Positions 51,544 to 59,972 of a DNA stretch of 64,000 nt are shown here, one piece after another. The translations under genes were made by a program, and so were the position numbers. The stretch's first letter is position 1; each line of letters starts with the position of its first letter. The DNA is from Streptomyces sp. NBC_01775 (GTDB lineage Bacteria > Actinomycetota > Actinomycetes > Streptomycetales > Streptomycetaceae). Below the pieces are notes generated by a model, which was given only the letters and a program-made list of their open reading frames with translations, had not been told where the DNA came from and ran no database searches. The stretch is taken from positions 992,001-1,056,000 of the forward strand of contig NZ_CP109104.1 in NCBI RefSeq assembly GCF_035917675.1, in the 5' to 3' direction.

Positions 51544-52050
51544 TCAGGCGGGTCTGACGGCGGTGTCATCCGCCGCCAGGGGAAAAGAAGACGAGCGGGT
51601 CTCCGCAGCGTCGAGAAAGCCCCTGAGCCCCTTCAACAGCGCGTCCCGTTCCCGCTGCGGCATCGAGGAGAGGACGGCGAACAGTGCCTGCTCCCGCTGC
51701 TCGCGGAGGCTGCTGAGATAGCTGCGGCCCCGAGCGGTCAGATGCAGCTCCAGCTCCCGCCTGCTGGTGGGGCTGGGCACGCGCTCCACGAAGCCGATGG
51801 CCTCCAGGCGGTCGCACAGTCGGCTGACCGAGGAGGGCGCCGAGCCCAGCGCCTCACCGAGAGCACGCAGATTGATGCCCTCATCCCGGTCGACGCAGTA
51901 CAGAACCCGAAGCTGGGACGGGGAGACGGGGGCCGGGGAGACGGCTTCTCTGCCGCGCTCCCAGAGCACCTCGAGCAGCTCGATGACCTCGCCTGCCGTC
52001 CGTGCGGCGTCATGGGGGTTACGACCGGGGGGCGTGGGGTTCACTCCCAT
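51544..52050 (-). CDS. MarR-family regulator
   Basis: 168 residues from ATG 52050. The winged helix is SPSQLRVLYCVDRDEGINLRALGEALGSAPSSVSRLCDRLEAIGFVERVPSPTSRRELELHLTARG (about 40-105). Helices on both sides serve dimerisation. The residues upstream of this ATG in the longer frame are unlikely to be coding. It is divergent from an O-methyltransferase gene and may regulate it. Confidence 0.88.
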   Translation of the reverse strand: MGVNPTPPGRNPHDAARTAGEVIELLEVLWERGREAVSPAPVSPSQLRVLYCVDRDEGINLRALGEALGSAPSSVSRLCDRLEAIGFVERVPSPTSRRELELHLTARGRSYLSSLREQREQALFAVLSSMPQRERDALLKGLRGFLDAAETRSSSFPLAADDTAVRPA

Positions 52051-52171
52051 GTCAGTGACACTCCATCTCGGCAACGGTCCCTGGTGAGGTGCGGCCACCG
52101 GCCCACCACGGCGTCCGCCCCCCGTCAAGCCTATCCCTGCTCACCGCTCACCGGGTCAGTGCGGTGCGGCC

Positions 52172-52215
52172 ACTTTCAAGGATCGCGGCGAATGGTCCGC
52201 CTTTCTGGACGCTGT
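52172..52215 (+). pseudogene. Possible DUF397 C-terminal scrap
   Basis: The short reading TFKDRGEWSAFLDAV resembles the end of DUF397 proteins, whose last helix is of the form F-x-x-x-E-W-x-A-F-L-x-x-V. No start and no CVEV core are present. The rest of the 309-bp gap 52051-52359 contains the promoter region of the methyltransferase gene (TACGGT near 52298). Confidence 0.2.
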
Positions 52216-52359
52216 GGTGCGTGTGACCGGTGCCGTCATGCTCCGGGGCCTCTGGTGCGGAATTAGAAGATCGCAGGGATCGGTAAAGGCGCCGGGGCTA
52301 CGGTGATTTGAGTTCTCTTCGTGGCCACGGGGGGACAACGCCGCTGCGAGGAGGCTGGA

Positions 52360-53439
52360 ATGACAGCGCGGGAGAGGGAGCAGGCCGCGGGCGAGGCTCA
52401 GGAGGCCAGGAACCGGCTCGTTCACCTGGTGTTCGGACACATGGCCGCGCGCACGGTGCGGGCCGCCGTCGAGTTCGGCATCGTCGACATCATCGGCGTC
52501 GACGGGGAGGGCACGGCGCAGGAGATCGCAGAGCGGTGCGGCACCCTCCCTCAGCCCACTCACCGGCTGCTGCGCGCGCTGGCCGGGCTCGGGCTGCTCA
52601 CCGAGACCCGGCCGGGGAGCTTCACGGTCACCCCGACCGGCGCGCTGCTGAGCGAGAAGGACGAGAACTCCTTCGGCGCCTTCGTGCGGATGTTCCTCGA
52701 CCCCGCGATGCTCCAGGCCTGGGACCAACTGGATGAGAGCATACGGACCGGGAAAACCGCTTTCGACACGGTCTTCGGCACCGACTTCTTCTCCTACCTG
52801 GACAAGCACCCCGACCTGTCGGCACGGTTCAACTCCGCCATGAGCCAGGGCACGCGGTCGATCACGGCGGCCCTGCCCTCGCTCTACGATTTCGCGCGCT
52901 TCACCACGGCCGTGGACATCGGAGGCGGCGACGGCACCTTGCTGTCGGCGGTGCTGAAGGGGACGCCGGCGCTGCGGGGCGTCGTGTACGACACGGCCGG
53001 CGGGCTCGCCCAGGCGAAGGCGACGTTCGAGCGGGAAGGGGTGGCCGACCGCGCCACCACCGCCGTCGGGAACTTCTTCGCCGCCGCGCCCCGGGGCGGC
53101 GACCTCTACCTGATCAAGAGCGTGCTCCACGACTGGAACGACGAGCAGTGCGTACGGATCCTGGGGCACATCCGGGACGCGATCCCCGACGAGGGGCGGC
53201 TGCTGATCGTGGAGCCCGTGATGCCGACGACCGCCGAGGCGCAGGGTGCCGGCGTGCCGTATCTGAGCGACCTGAACATGCTGGTGAACGTCGGCGGCAG
53301 GGAGCGTACGCGGGAGGACTTCGCCGAGCTGTGCCGCGCGGCGGGCTTCTCGGCGCCCTCCTTCACGCCGATCGGCCCGTCCGGCGGCTACTTCGCGATC
53401 GAGGCGGCCCCCGTCCCGGCTGCCACGCCGGGCTTCTAG
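52360..53439 (+). CDS. O-methyltransferase (acetylserotonin/polyketide OMT type)
   Basis: 359 residues from ATG 52360 preceded by GAGG. N-terminal dimerisation domain with winged-helix features (LVFGHMAARTVRAAVEFGIVDII, LLRALAGLGLLTETRPGSFTVTPTGALL) and the C-terminal SAM domain: AVDIGGGDGTLLSAVLKGTP (SAM site), FFAAAPRGGDLYLIKSVLHDWNDEQCVRIL with the catalytic-type His (VLHDW). Such enzymes methylate hydroxyls on small aromatic or polyketide compounds. No biosynthetic neighbours reveal the substrate. Confidence 0.91.
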   Translation: MTAREREQAAGEAQEARNRLVHLVFGHMAARTVRAAVEFGIVDIIGVDGEGTAQEIAERCGTLPQPTHRLLRALAGLGLLTETRPGSFTVTPTGALLSEKDENSFGAFVRMFLDPAMLQAWDQLDESIRTGKTAFDTVFGTDFFSYLDKHPDLSARFNSAMSQGTRSITAALPSLYDFARFTTAVDIGGGDGTLLSAVLKGTPALRGVVYDTAGGLAQAKATFEREGVADRATTAVGNFFAAAPRGGDLYLIKSVLHDWNDEQCVRILGHIRDAIPDEGRLLIVEPVMPTTAEAQGAGVPYLSDLNMLVNVGGRERTREDFAELCRAAGFSAPSFTPIGPSGGYFAIEAAPVPAATPGF

Positions 53440-53640
53440 TGCCGTGACCGGCAATGTTTGCCCGGAAGGAGCGTCGTCCGGCCCGTCGTGCAGGGACCCG
53501 AAGAGGCAGACCGGGGTGAGGCCGTGGTCCCATAAGGAGGCCGCCGCCTGGAGATGGGCGACCATCCGCCGCGGCGGGTGGTCCGCCGTCGCGCTGTGGC
53601 CTCTGTCGTCCAGGAACTGCCAGGAGTTCTGCGGGGTCAT
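53440..53640 (-). pseudogene. N-terminal fragment of a siderophore-type ABC binding protein gene
   Basis: From ATG 53640 the minus strand reads TPQNSWQFLDDRGHSATADH, PPRRMVAHLQAAASLWDHGL and TPVCLFGSLHDGPDDA. This is the beginning of the mature part of a periplasmic binding protein of the iron-siderophore class (W-x-F-x-D-D-R-G, then R-x-V-A, then G-x-x-P-V-x-x-F). No signal peptide precedes it, and after about 67 codons it runs antisense into the methyltransferase gene without the expected continuation. A truncated relic, probably left when the methyltransferase segment was inserted or rearranged. Confidence 0.6.
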
Positions 53641-53911
53641 GGTGCGCAGTACCTCTCTCGCCGCGTCTTGATGTGTCGGACGGTGCGCCGTTCCCCCGGG
53701 GCAGCGGATGCGGCCGGACGCTGCCGCTGGAACGCCGTTCGCGGCACGAGCAGGCATTCCGCTGCGGGGCCGCTCAAGTCCTGCCCCTTGCCCGGCGGCC
53801 CTATCCGCCGCCGGGCCCCGTGTGCGCGGCGAGTACGGTGGCGGGAAGATCGTCCGCGCTGCCGCACCCTCCGTGGCGGGGCGCGCCGTCCCGGAAGGAG
53901 CGCACCCGCAC

Positions 53912-55018
53912 ATGTCCCGCACCGTCGGCCCCGGCCACGATCCCGCGAACGCGACCGACGAGGCCCCCGTCCTGGTGAGCGGGGACGGGCGGGTGGGCCG
54001 TATCCGGCTCAACCGGCCGCGTGCCCTCAACGCCCTCACCCACACCATGGTCCGTCTCGTCGCCCAGGCGCTGGACACCTGGGAGCGGGACGAGCGGGTG
54101 GCGGCCGTCGTGATCAGCGGCTCCGGCGGGCGCGGACTGTGCGCGGGCGGCGACATCCGGGGCATCCACGAGGACGTACGGCGGGGTGGCGGCCAGGAGT
54201 CGGCCGGCTTCTGGGCGGACGAGTACCGCCTCAACGCCCGTATCGCCCGCTACCCCAAGCCGTATGTGGCGCTCATGGACGGCGTGGTCATGGGTGGCGG
54301 CGTGGGGATCTCGGCGCACGGCGACGTCCGGGTCGTCACCGAGCGCGCGCTGGTGGCCATGCCGGAGACCGGCATCGGCTTCGTCCCCGACGTCGGCGGG
54401 ACGTGGCTGCTGTCCCGGGCACCCGGCGAACTCGGCACCCACCTGGCGCTGACGGCCGCTCCGGTGGGCGCGGGAGACGCGCTGCTTTGCGGGCTCGCCG
54501 ACCACCATGTGCCGAGCGACGCGCTGGAGGCCTTCGCCGGAGCGCTGGCGGACCACACCCCCGCCGAGGCCCTCGCCCGCTTCGCCACACCGGCGCCCGC
54601 GGCCGAACTGGCCCAGCGGCGTGGGTGGATCGACGCGTGCTACGCGGCCGGGAGTGTGGAGGAGATCCTGGGCCGGCTGCGCGACCACGGCGGCCAGGAG
54701 GCCAAGGAGGCGGCCGAACTGATCGAGTCCAGGTCGCCCACCTCCCTCAAGGTCACGCTCGCCGCGCTGCGCCGGGCCCGTCGGCTGACCCGCCTCGAAG
54801 AGGCGCTGGACCAGGAGTACCGCACCTCGCTGGCGACCCTTCACTCGCACGACTTCGCGGAGGGCGTGCGGGCGCAGATCGTCGACAAGGACCGCAGCCC
54901 GCGCTGGTCCCCGGCCACGCTCGCCGAGGTGCCCAAGTGGGAGGTGGAGCGGCACTTCGCCCCGCTGGAGGCGGGTGAACTGGGCCTCGGCTCCGAGAAT
55001 CCGGGCGCGGATTCCTGA
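53912..55018 (+). CDS. Enoyl-CoA hydratase/isomerase-family protein, 3-hydroxyisobutyryl-CoA hydrolase-like
   Basis: 368 residues from ATG 53912; GGAAGGAG lies 11 nt upstream. Crotonase core: IRLNRPRALNALTHTMV, SGSGGRGLCAGGDIRGIHED (oxyanion hole), YPKPYVALMDGVVMGGGVGISAHGDVRVVTERALVAMPETGIGFVPDVGG, where Glu of MPETGIGFVPD is the HIBCH-type catalytic residue. The C-terminal 150 residues (SRSPTSLKVTLAALRRAR, FAEGVRAQIVDKDRSPRWSP) match hydrolases of valine catabolism rather than hydratases. Confidence 0.9.
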   Translation: MSRTVGPGHDPANATDEAPVLVSGDGRVGRIRLNRPRALNALTHTMVRLVAQALDTWERDERVAAVVISGSGGRGLCAGGDIRGIHEDVRRGGGQESAGFWADEYRLNARIARYPKPYVALMDGVVMGGGVGISAHGDVRVVTERALVAMPETGIGFVPDVGGTWLLSRAPGELGTHLALTAAPVGAGDALLCGLADHHVPSDALEAFAGALADHTPAEALARFATPAPAAELAQRRGWIDACYAAGSVEEILGRLRDHGGQEAKEAAELIESRSPTSLKVTLAALRRARRLTRLEEALDQEYRTSLATLHSHDFAEGVRAQIVDKDRSPRWSPATLAEVPKWEVERHFAPLEAGELGLGSENPGADS

Positions 55019-55053
55019 TCCTTTCCGGGCCGATTCCGCGCTGATACAGGGCC

Positions 55054-55118
55054 GATCCGACTGAATTCGACGGGGTTACCCGTGCGTTCCTCACGGTCTG
55101 TTGGTGACAGATCCGACT
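55054..55118. promoter_or_regulatory. Direct repeats upstream of lanKC
   Basis: GATCCGACT occurs at 55054-55062 and 55110-55118, 56 bp apart, ahead of the ramC-type start at 55176; a TAGCAGT -10-like box follows at about 55138. RamR is known to bind repeated sequences upstream of ramC, so these are candidates. Weak evidence. Confidence 0.35.
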
Positions 55119-55175
55119 ATCGCTGTCCCCCTGGGTGTAGCAGTCTTGTCCCGTGCTTCCCAGGAAAGGGGAACG

Positions 55176-57947
55176 ATGGACAAGCGGTACGAGATATTCT
55201 GCCTTGCCGACAGATATTTCTATGACACACCCGACCGTTTGTCCGATTCAGTGGATCATGCGGGAGAGCCCGCCGGATTTCCCGTGGCGCGACGCCCGGT
55301 ACCGGCGGGGTGGCGCCAGACCCGCTCCGGAGACTGGCTGGAACTGAGGCCGCTGGAAGGTGAGTTCCCCCTCCAGGGCTGGAAGATCCACGCTTCGGCC
55401 TGCCTGGACAACGCGGACACCGTCGGAACCGCCGTGTGGGACTACTGCGTGCCGCGCGGAATCCCCTTCAAATTCGTCCCCGAACGCACCCAGCTCTACC
55501 TGCGCAATGCGAAATACGCGGGACGCGGCACCAGCGGAAAATTCGCCACCGTCTATCCGGCGGACGACACTCAACTCGAAAGCATTTTGAACGAGTTGGG
55601 CGGCATACTGCACGGCCAGGAGGGCCCGTACATCCTCACCGATCTGCGCTGGCACAAAGGGCCGCTCTACGTCCGTTACGGCGGCTTCGCGCCACGCTTC
55701 TGTGTGGATGAGAAGGGCCAGCTCGTGCCCGCCGTCGAGGACGGCACGGGACGGCTGGTGCCCGACCGCAAGGACCCGGCCTTCCGGGTGCCGGACGGCG
55801 TGGAGCTGCCCGCCTGCCTGCGTCCCCACCTGGAGGCACGCTCCTCCACCAGCGTCGGCGAGCTGCCGTACCGCATCGAGCGGGCCCTGCACTTCTCCAA
55901 CGGGGGCGGCGTCTACGGCGGTACGGACCTGCGCGACGGACAGCGCGTCGTCCTCAAGGAGGCCCGCCCGCACGCCGGACTCGCCGCCGACGGCGCCGAC
56001 GCGGTGGCCCGGCTGGAGCGCGAGAAGGCCGCACTCGAGCAGCTCGCCGGGCTGCCGGTGGTGCCCGGCGTGCGCGACTGGTTCGAGCTGGACGGACACC
56101 GCTTCCTGGTCATGGACGAACTGCCCGGCCAGACGCTCAACGCCTTCTTCGCCAAGCGTCACCCGCTGCTCAGCTCCGACCCCGACCCGGATGCCGTCGC
56201 CCGCCACACCGAGTGGGCGCTGCGGATGCACCGGCTGGTCGAGGAGGCGGTCGAGGCGGTCCACGCGCGGGGCATCGTCTTCAACGACCTGCACATGTTC
56301 AACATCATGGTCGCGCCCGACGAACAGTCCGTCGCCCTCCTCGACTTCGAGGCGGCGGCGCCCGCCGTGGAGAACCCCCGGCAGATCGTCGCCCACCCCG
56401 GCTTCATCGCCCCGCGCGATCGTGAACGCTTCGACATCGACCGCTACGCGCTGGCCTGTCTGCGGCTCGCGCTCCTGATACCGATGACGACGCTGCTGGC
56501 CGTCGACCGGAGCAAGGCGGCGGACCTCGCCCGTATCGCCGCCGAGCAGTTCCCCGGCCTGCCCGAGGAGTGGCTGAGCGAGGCGGTCGCCACCATCGAG
56601 GGCCCGCACCAGGACCTCGGCGAAGGCCGGCAGCAGGGCCTCGGCGATGACCCGCGTCAGGACCTCGCCGAGGGCCCGCGGCAGACCCGTCCGCCTTCCT
56701 CGCCCGCGTCCGGCGGACCGCCCGTGGCGCCCGCCGACTGGCCGGCGGCGCGCGAGTCCATGGCCGCCGCGATCCTCGCCTCGGCCACGCCCCAGCGGGA
56801 CGACCGGCTCTTCCCCGGTGACATCGCGCAGTTCGCCGACGGCGGCGGGATCGGCCTCGCGCACGGCGCCGCCGGGGTGCTCCACGCACTCGCCGAGACG
56901 GGCGCCGCCACCTGCCCGGAGGGCGAGGAGTGGCTGCTGCGCCACACCGAACCCCCGCCGCGCGGCACTCCGCTGGGCCTCTACGACGGCTTACCCGGCG
57001 TCTCCTGTGTGCTCGCCCGCTTCGGGCACACCAAACGGGCGCTTGAGCTGACCGAACGCGTGCTGGATGAGAAGTGGCAGCGCCTGGGCACCTCCTTGTA
57101 CGGCGGGCTCGCCGGGCTGGGCCTGGCCCTGGACCAGCTCGCCGAGGACACCGGCGAACTCGGCCTGCGGGCCCACGCGTGGGAGGCGGCACACCTGCTG
57201 TCCCGGCGGCTCACCGCCGAACCCGGCGAAACCGCCGGCTCCCCGGGCGCGGGCGCCGCGCCCGTCCCCCGCAGAGCGGGGCTGCTGCACGGCGCGAGCG
57301 GCGCCGCGCTGTTCTACCTGCGGCTGTACGAGCGCCGGGGCGACCCCGCGCTGCTCGATCTGGCGGAAAGCGCGCTGGGCCGCGATCTGGCGCTCTGCGT
57401 CCGCGACAGCTCGGGGACCTTGCAGGTGGACGAGGGCAGCCGCACCATGCCCTACCTGGGTGCGGGCAGCGTCGGCATCGCGGCGGTGCTCGACGACTTC
57501 CTCGTACACCGCCCGGACCACGCCGCGTTCGCCCAGGCCCGGCTCGACATCCTGCCCGCGGCGCGCATGCGGTACTACGCACAGCCCGGGCTCTTCCAGG
57601 GCCGCGCCGGGATGCTGCTCCACCTCAGCAGGACCACGGCACCCGGCGTCACCGAGGACGACCGCGCGGCGCAGCTCGACGGGCTCGGCTGGTACGGCAT
57701 GGCCTACCAGGGCGCGCTGGCCTTCCCCGGCGACCAGATGATGCGGCTGTCGATGGACCTCGCCACCGGGACCGCCGGCTGTCTGCTCGCCGCGGGTGCC
57801 GCGGCGGCGGTCCGCGACGCACGTCCGCTGCCGGGCCTGCCCTTCATGCCGCCACCACGGGCGAGTTCGCCCTCCCAGCCGCCGCACGGCGGCACACAGA
57901 CCGGCCTCCGGGGCGGGGGCCGTACCGAAGCACCACCGTCCCTGTAA
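55176..57947 (+). CDS. ramC: Class III lanthipeptide synthetase LanKC (RamC/AmfT-like)
   Basis: 923 residues in three parts. The N-terminal lyase-like domain (about 1-220; RYEIFCLADRYFYDTP, KIHASACLDNADTVGTAVWDY, FKFVPERTQLYLRNAKYAGRGTSGKF) removes phosphate. The kinase domain (about 230-450) has VLKEARPH and FNDLHMFNIMVAPDE with catalytic Asp, then LLDFEAA in place of DFG. The LanC-like cyclase domain from about 555 (GIGLAHGAAGVLHALAE, LYDGLPGVSC, GLFQGRAGMLLHL) lacks the zinc ligands of class I/II cyclases, as is normal for class III. The kinase-cyclase linker has short repeats. Codon 606 (56991-56993) is TTA, so translation should need bldA tRNA. GGAAAGGGG precedes the ATG. Confidence 0.95.
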   Translation: MDKRYEIFCLADRYFYDTPDRLSDSVDHAGEPAGFPVARRPVPAGWRQTRSGDWLELRPLEGEFPLQGWKIHASACLDNADTVGTAVWDYCVPRGIPFKFVPERTQLYLRNAKYAGRGTSGKFATVYPADDTQLESILNELGGILHGQEGPYILTDLRWHKGPLYVRYGGFAPRFCVDEKGQLVPAVEDGTGRLVPDRKDPAFRVPDGVELPACLRPHLEARSSTSVGELPYRIERALHFSNGGGVYGGTDLRDGQRVVLKEARPHAGLAADGADAVARLEREKAALEQLAGLPVVPGVRDWFELDGHRFLVMDELPGQTLNAFFAKRHPLLSSDPDPDAVARHTEWALRMHRLVEEAVEAVHARGIVFNDLHMFNIMVAPDEQSVALLDFEAAAPAVENPRQIVAHPGFIAPRDRERFDIDRYALACLRLALLIPMTTLLAVDRSKAADLARIAAEQFPGLPEEWLSEAVATIEGPHQDLGEGRQQGLGDDPRQDLAEGPRQTRPPSSPASGGPPVAPADWPAARESMAAAILASATPQRDDRLFPGDIAQFADGGGIGLAHGAAGVLHALAETGAATCPEGEEWLLRHTEPPPRGTPLGLYDGLPGVSCVLARFGHTKRALELTERVLDEKWQRLGTSLYGGLAGLGLALDQLAEDTGELGLRAHAWEAAHLLSRRLTAEPGETAGSPGAGAAPVPRRAGLLHGASGAALFYLRLYERRGDPALLDLAESALGRDLALCVRDSSGTLQVDEGSRTMPYLGAGSVGIAAVLDDFLVHRPDHAAFAQARLDILPAARMRYYAQPGLFQGRAGMLLHLSRTTAPGVTEDDRAAQLDGLGWYGMAYQGALAFPGDQMMRLSMDLATGTAGCLLAAGAAAAVRDARPLPGLPFMPPPRASSPSQPPHGGTQTGLRGGGRTEAPPSL

Positions 57948-57994
57948 CAGCACAACCCACATCCCGCTCACACACCGAACGGAAGGACACCACC

Positions 57995-58117
57995 ATGGCA
58001 CTTCTCGACCTTCAGACGATGGAGCCCGAGGAGCGGACCGGCGGCGGCGACGACAGCAGCGCGAGCCTCCTGCTCTGCGACAAGCACAGCTCTCACAGCA
58101 CGCTGCTCTGTCTGTAA
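57995..58117 (+). CDS. ramS: SapB-like class III lanthipeptide precursor (RamS/AmfS-like)
   Basis: 40 residues. The leader MALLDLQTMEPEE contains the conserved LLDLQ motif that class III synthetases recognise. The core, from about residue 16, has two S-x-x-S-x-x-x-C blocks: SSASLLLC (Ser21, Ser24, Cys28) and SSHSTLLC (Ser32, Ser35, Cys39), giving two rings as in SapB. Compared with S. coelicolor RamS the first block ASLLLC is identical, but the second contains His and Leu (DKHSSHSTLLCL). The product should be a hydrophobic surfactant that helps aerial hyphae rise. GGAAGGA precedes the ATG. It is 47 bp after lanKC and 4 bp before the exporter gene. Confidence 0.95.
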   Translation: MALLDLQTMEPEERTGGGDDSSASLLLCDKHSSHSTLLCL

Positions 58118-58121
58118 CCAA

Positions 58122-59972
58122 GTGAAGCAGGCACCCGGTGCTCCCGGGCGGGGCGCAAGCCCCGCCCGCGAGCACCACCCCGTGGGAGAGCGAGAGCACG
58201 ACAAGGCGGCGGACCCCGCGGCACACAGCGCGGCGGCCGACCGTCTGCTGCTTGTCGAGGGCCGGCGCCAATGGCGGCGCACCACAGCCCTCTTCCTGTG
58301 CGCCACGGCCTCCTCGGGCGCGGCGCTCGCGCTGCCCGCGGTCCTCGGCCGCACCCTGGACCTGCTGCTCGCCGACGCCGACGCGGGCGGCTGGCTCGCG
58401 CTGTGCGCGGCCCTGACCTGTGCGCTGGTGGCGCTGGACGCCGCCGATACGGTGCTCACCGGCACCCTCAACTCCCGTACGACAGCCCGGCTGCGCTCCC
58501 GTCTGACGGGCCACCTGCTGGCCCTCGGCCCCGCGCGCGCCGGCCGCTTCACCCACGGCGACCTGGTCACCCGCTGCACGGGGAACGCGGCCCATGCCGG
58601 TACCGGGCCCACGACGGCGGCCTCCGCGCTCGCAGCGCTGGTGACCCCGCTGGGCGGCCTCGTCGCGCTCGCGCTGCTCGACTGGCGGCTGGCGGCCGTC
58701 TTCCTCGCGGGCACGCCGCTGCTGGCACTGCTGCTGCGCGCCTTCTCCCGTACGTCGACCGACTGCGTGACCCGCTACCAGGAGGCGCAGGCCCGCATCG
58801 CCGGACGGCTGGTGGAGGCGCTGGGCGGGGCGCGCACCCTCGCGGCGGGCGGCATCGTGGAGCGCGAACGGGCCCGCGTGCTGGGCCCGTTGCCCTCGCT
58901 GAGCGCGCAGGGCCACCGGACCTGGCAGGTGCAGGGCCGCGCGACGGCGCAGGCGGCCGTGCTGGTGCCGCTGCTCCAGGTGGCCGTCATCGCGGTCGGC
59001 GGAGTGCTGCTGTCCTCGGGCGCGCTGAGCGTGGGCGGGCTCGTCGCCTCGGCCCGCTACGCCGTGCTCGCGGCGGGCGTCGGTACCCTGGTGGGGCAGC
59101 TCAACGGCCTGGTACGCGGCAGGACGGCGGCCCGCAGGCTGGCCGAGGTGCTGGAGGTGCCCGGGATCTCACATGGGCACCTGACGCTGCCGGAGCCCCA
59201 GCCTCCGGTGCGCCGGGCACGGCCCGCACCCCAGGGCCGGCTGGAGCTGCGCGGCGTGTGCGCCTCCTACGACGGCCGCGCGGTGCTGCGCGGGGTGGAC
59301 CTGACCGTGCCCGCCGGGGCGACCGTCGCCGTGGTGGGGCGCTCGGGCTCGGGCAAGTCGCTGCTGGCGGCCCTCGCGGGACGGCTCGCCGAGCCGGAAG
59401 CGGGCAGTGTGCTGCTGGACGGCACCGATCTGGCCCTGCTGGAGCGTACGGAGCTTCGGCGGGCCGTCGGCTTCGCCTTCGAGCGGCCGGTGCTCTTCGG
59501 CGGCACCGTCGCCGACGCCATCGCCGCGGGACTCCCACCGGACACCGGCCGGCCGCGCTCCCGGGTGCGCGAGGCGGCGCGCGCCGCCTGCGCCGACAGC
59601 TTCGTCCGCACCCTGCCACGCGGGTACGACACCCCCTGTGCCGAGGCGCCGCTGTCCGGCGGCGAGGTGCAACGCCTGGGCCTGGCACGGGCGTTCGCGC
59701 ACGGGGGACGGCTGCTGGTCCTGGACGACGCGACCTCCAGCCTGGACACGGTCACCGAGCTGAAGGTGTCCCAGGCGCTGTGGGGGGAGGCCGCGCGCTC
59801 CCGCACCCGGCTGGTGGTCGCGCACCGCGCCTCCTCCGCGGCCCGCGCCGAGCTGACGGCGTGGCTGGAGGACGGCCGGATTCGCGCACTGGCGCCGCAC
59901 GCCGAACTGTGGCATGTACCCGACTACCGGGCCCTGTTCGGATCAGGGCCCGCGAGGTCCCAGGATGGGTAG
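58122..59972 (+). CDS. ramA: ABC exporter, RamA-like (membrane plus ATPase)
   Basis: 616 residues from a GTG 4 bp after the precursor stop. The membrane domain has about six helices (TALFLCATASSGAALALPAVLG; TTAASALAALVTPLGGLVALALLDW). The nucleotide-binding domain: VVGRSGSGKSLLAAL (Walker A, about 405-420), LSGGEVQRLGLARAFAHGGRLLVLDDATSSLD (signature and Walker B; D-D at the catalytic position rather than D-E). With the next gene product it probably forms a heterodimer exporting the lanthipeptide. The DDATSS motif hints at a degenerate ATP site, usual in one half of a heterodimer. Confidence 0.93.
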   Translation: MKQAPGAPGRGASPAREHHPVGEREHDKAADPAAHSAAADRLLLVEGRRQWRRTTALFLCATASSGAALALPAVLGRTLDLLLADADAGGWLALCAALTCALVALDAADTVLTGTLNSRTTARLRSRLTGHLLALGPARAGRFTHGDLVTRCTGNAAHAGTGPTTAASALAALVTPLGGLVALALLDWRLAAVFLAGTPLLALLLRAFSRTSTDCVTRYQEAQARIAGRLVEALGGARTLAAGGIVERERARVLGPLPSLSAQGHRTWQVQGRATAQAAVLVPLLQVAVIAVGGVLLSSGALSVGGLVASARYAVLAAGVGTLVGQLNGLVRGRTAARRLAEVLEVPGISHGHLTLPEPQPPVRRARPAPQGRLELRGVCASYDGRAVLRGVDLTVPAGATVAVVGRSGSGKSLLAALAGRLAEPEAGSVLLDGTDLALLERTELRRAVGFAFERPVLFGGTVADAIAAGLPPDTGRPRSRVREAARAACADSFVRTLPRGYDTPCAEAPLSGGEVQRLGLARAFAHGGRLLVLDDATSSLDTVTELKVSQALWGEAARSRTRLVVAHRASSAARAELTAWLEDGRIRALAPHAELWHVPDYRALFGSGPARSQDG

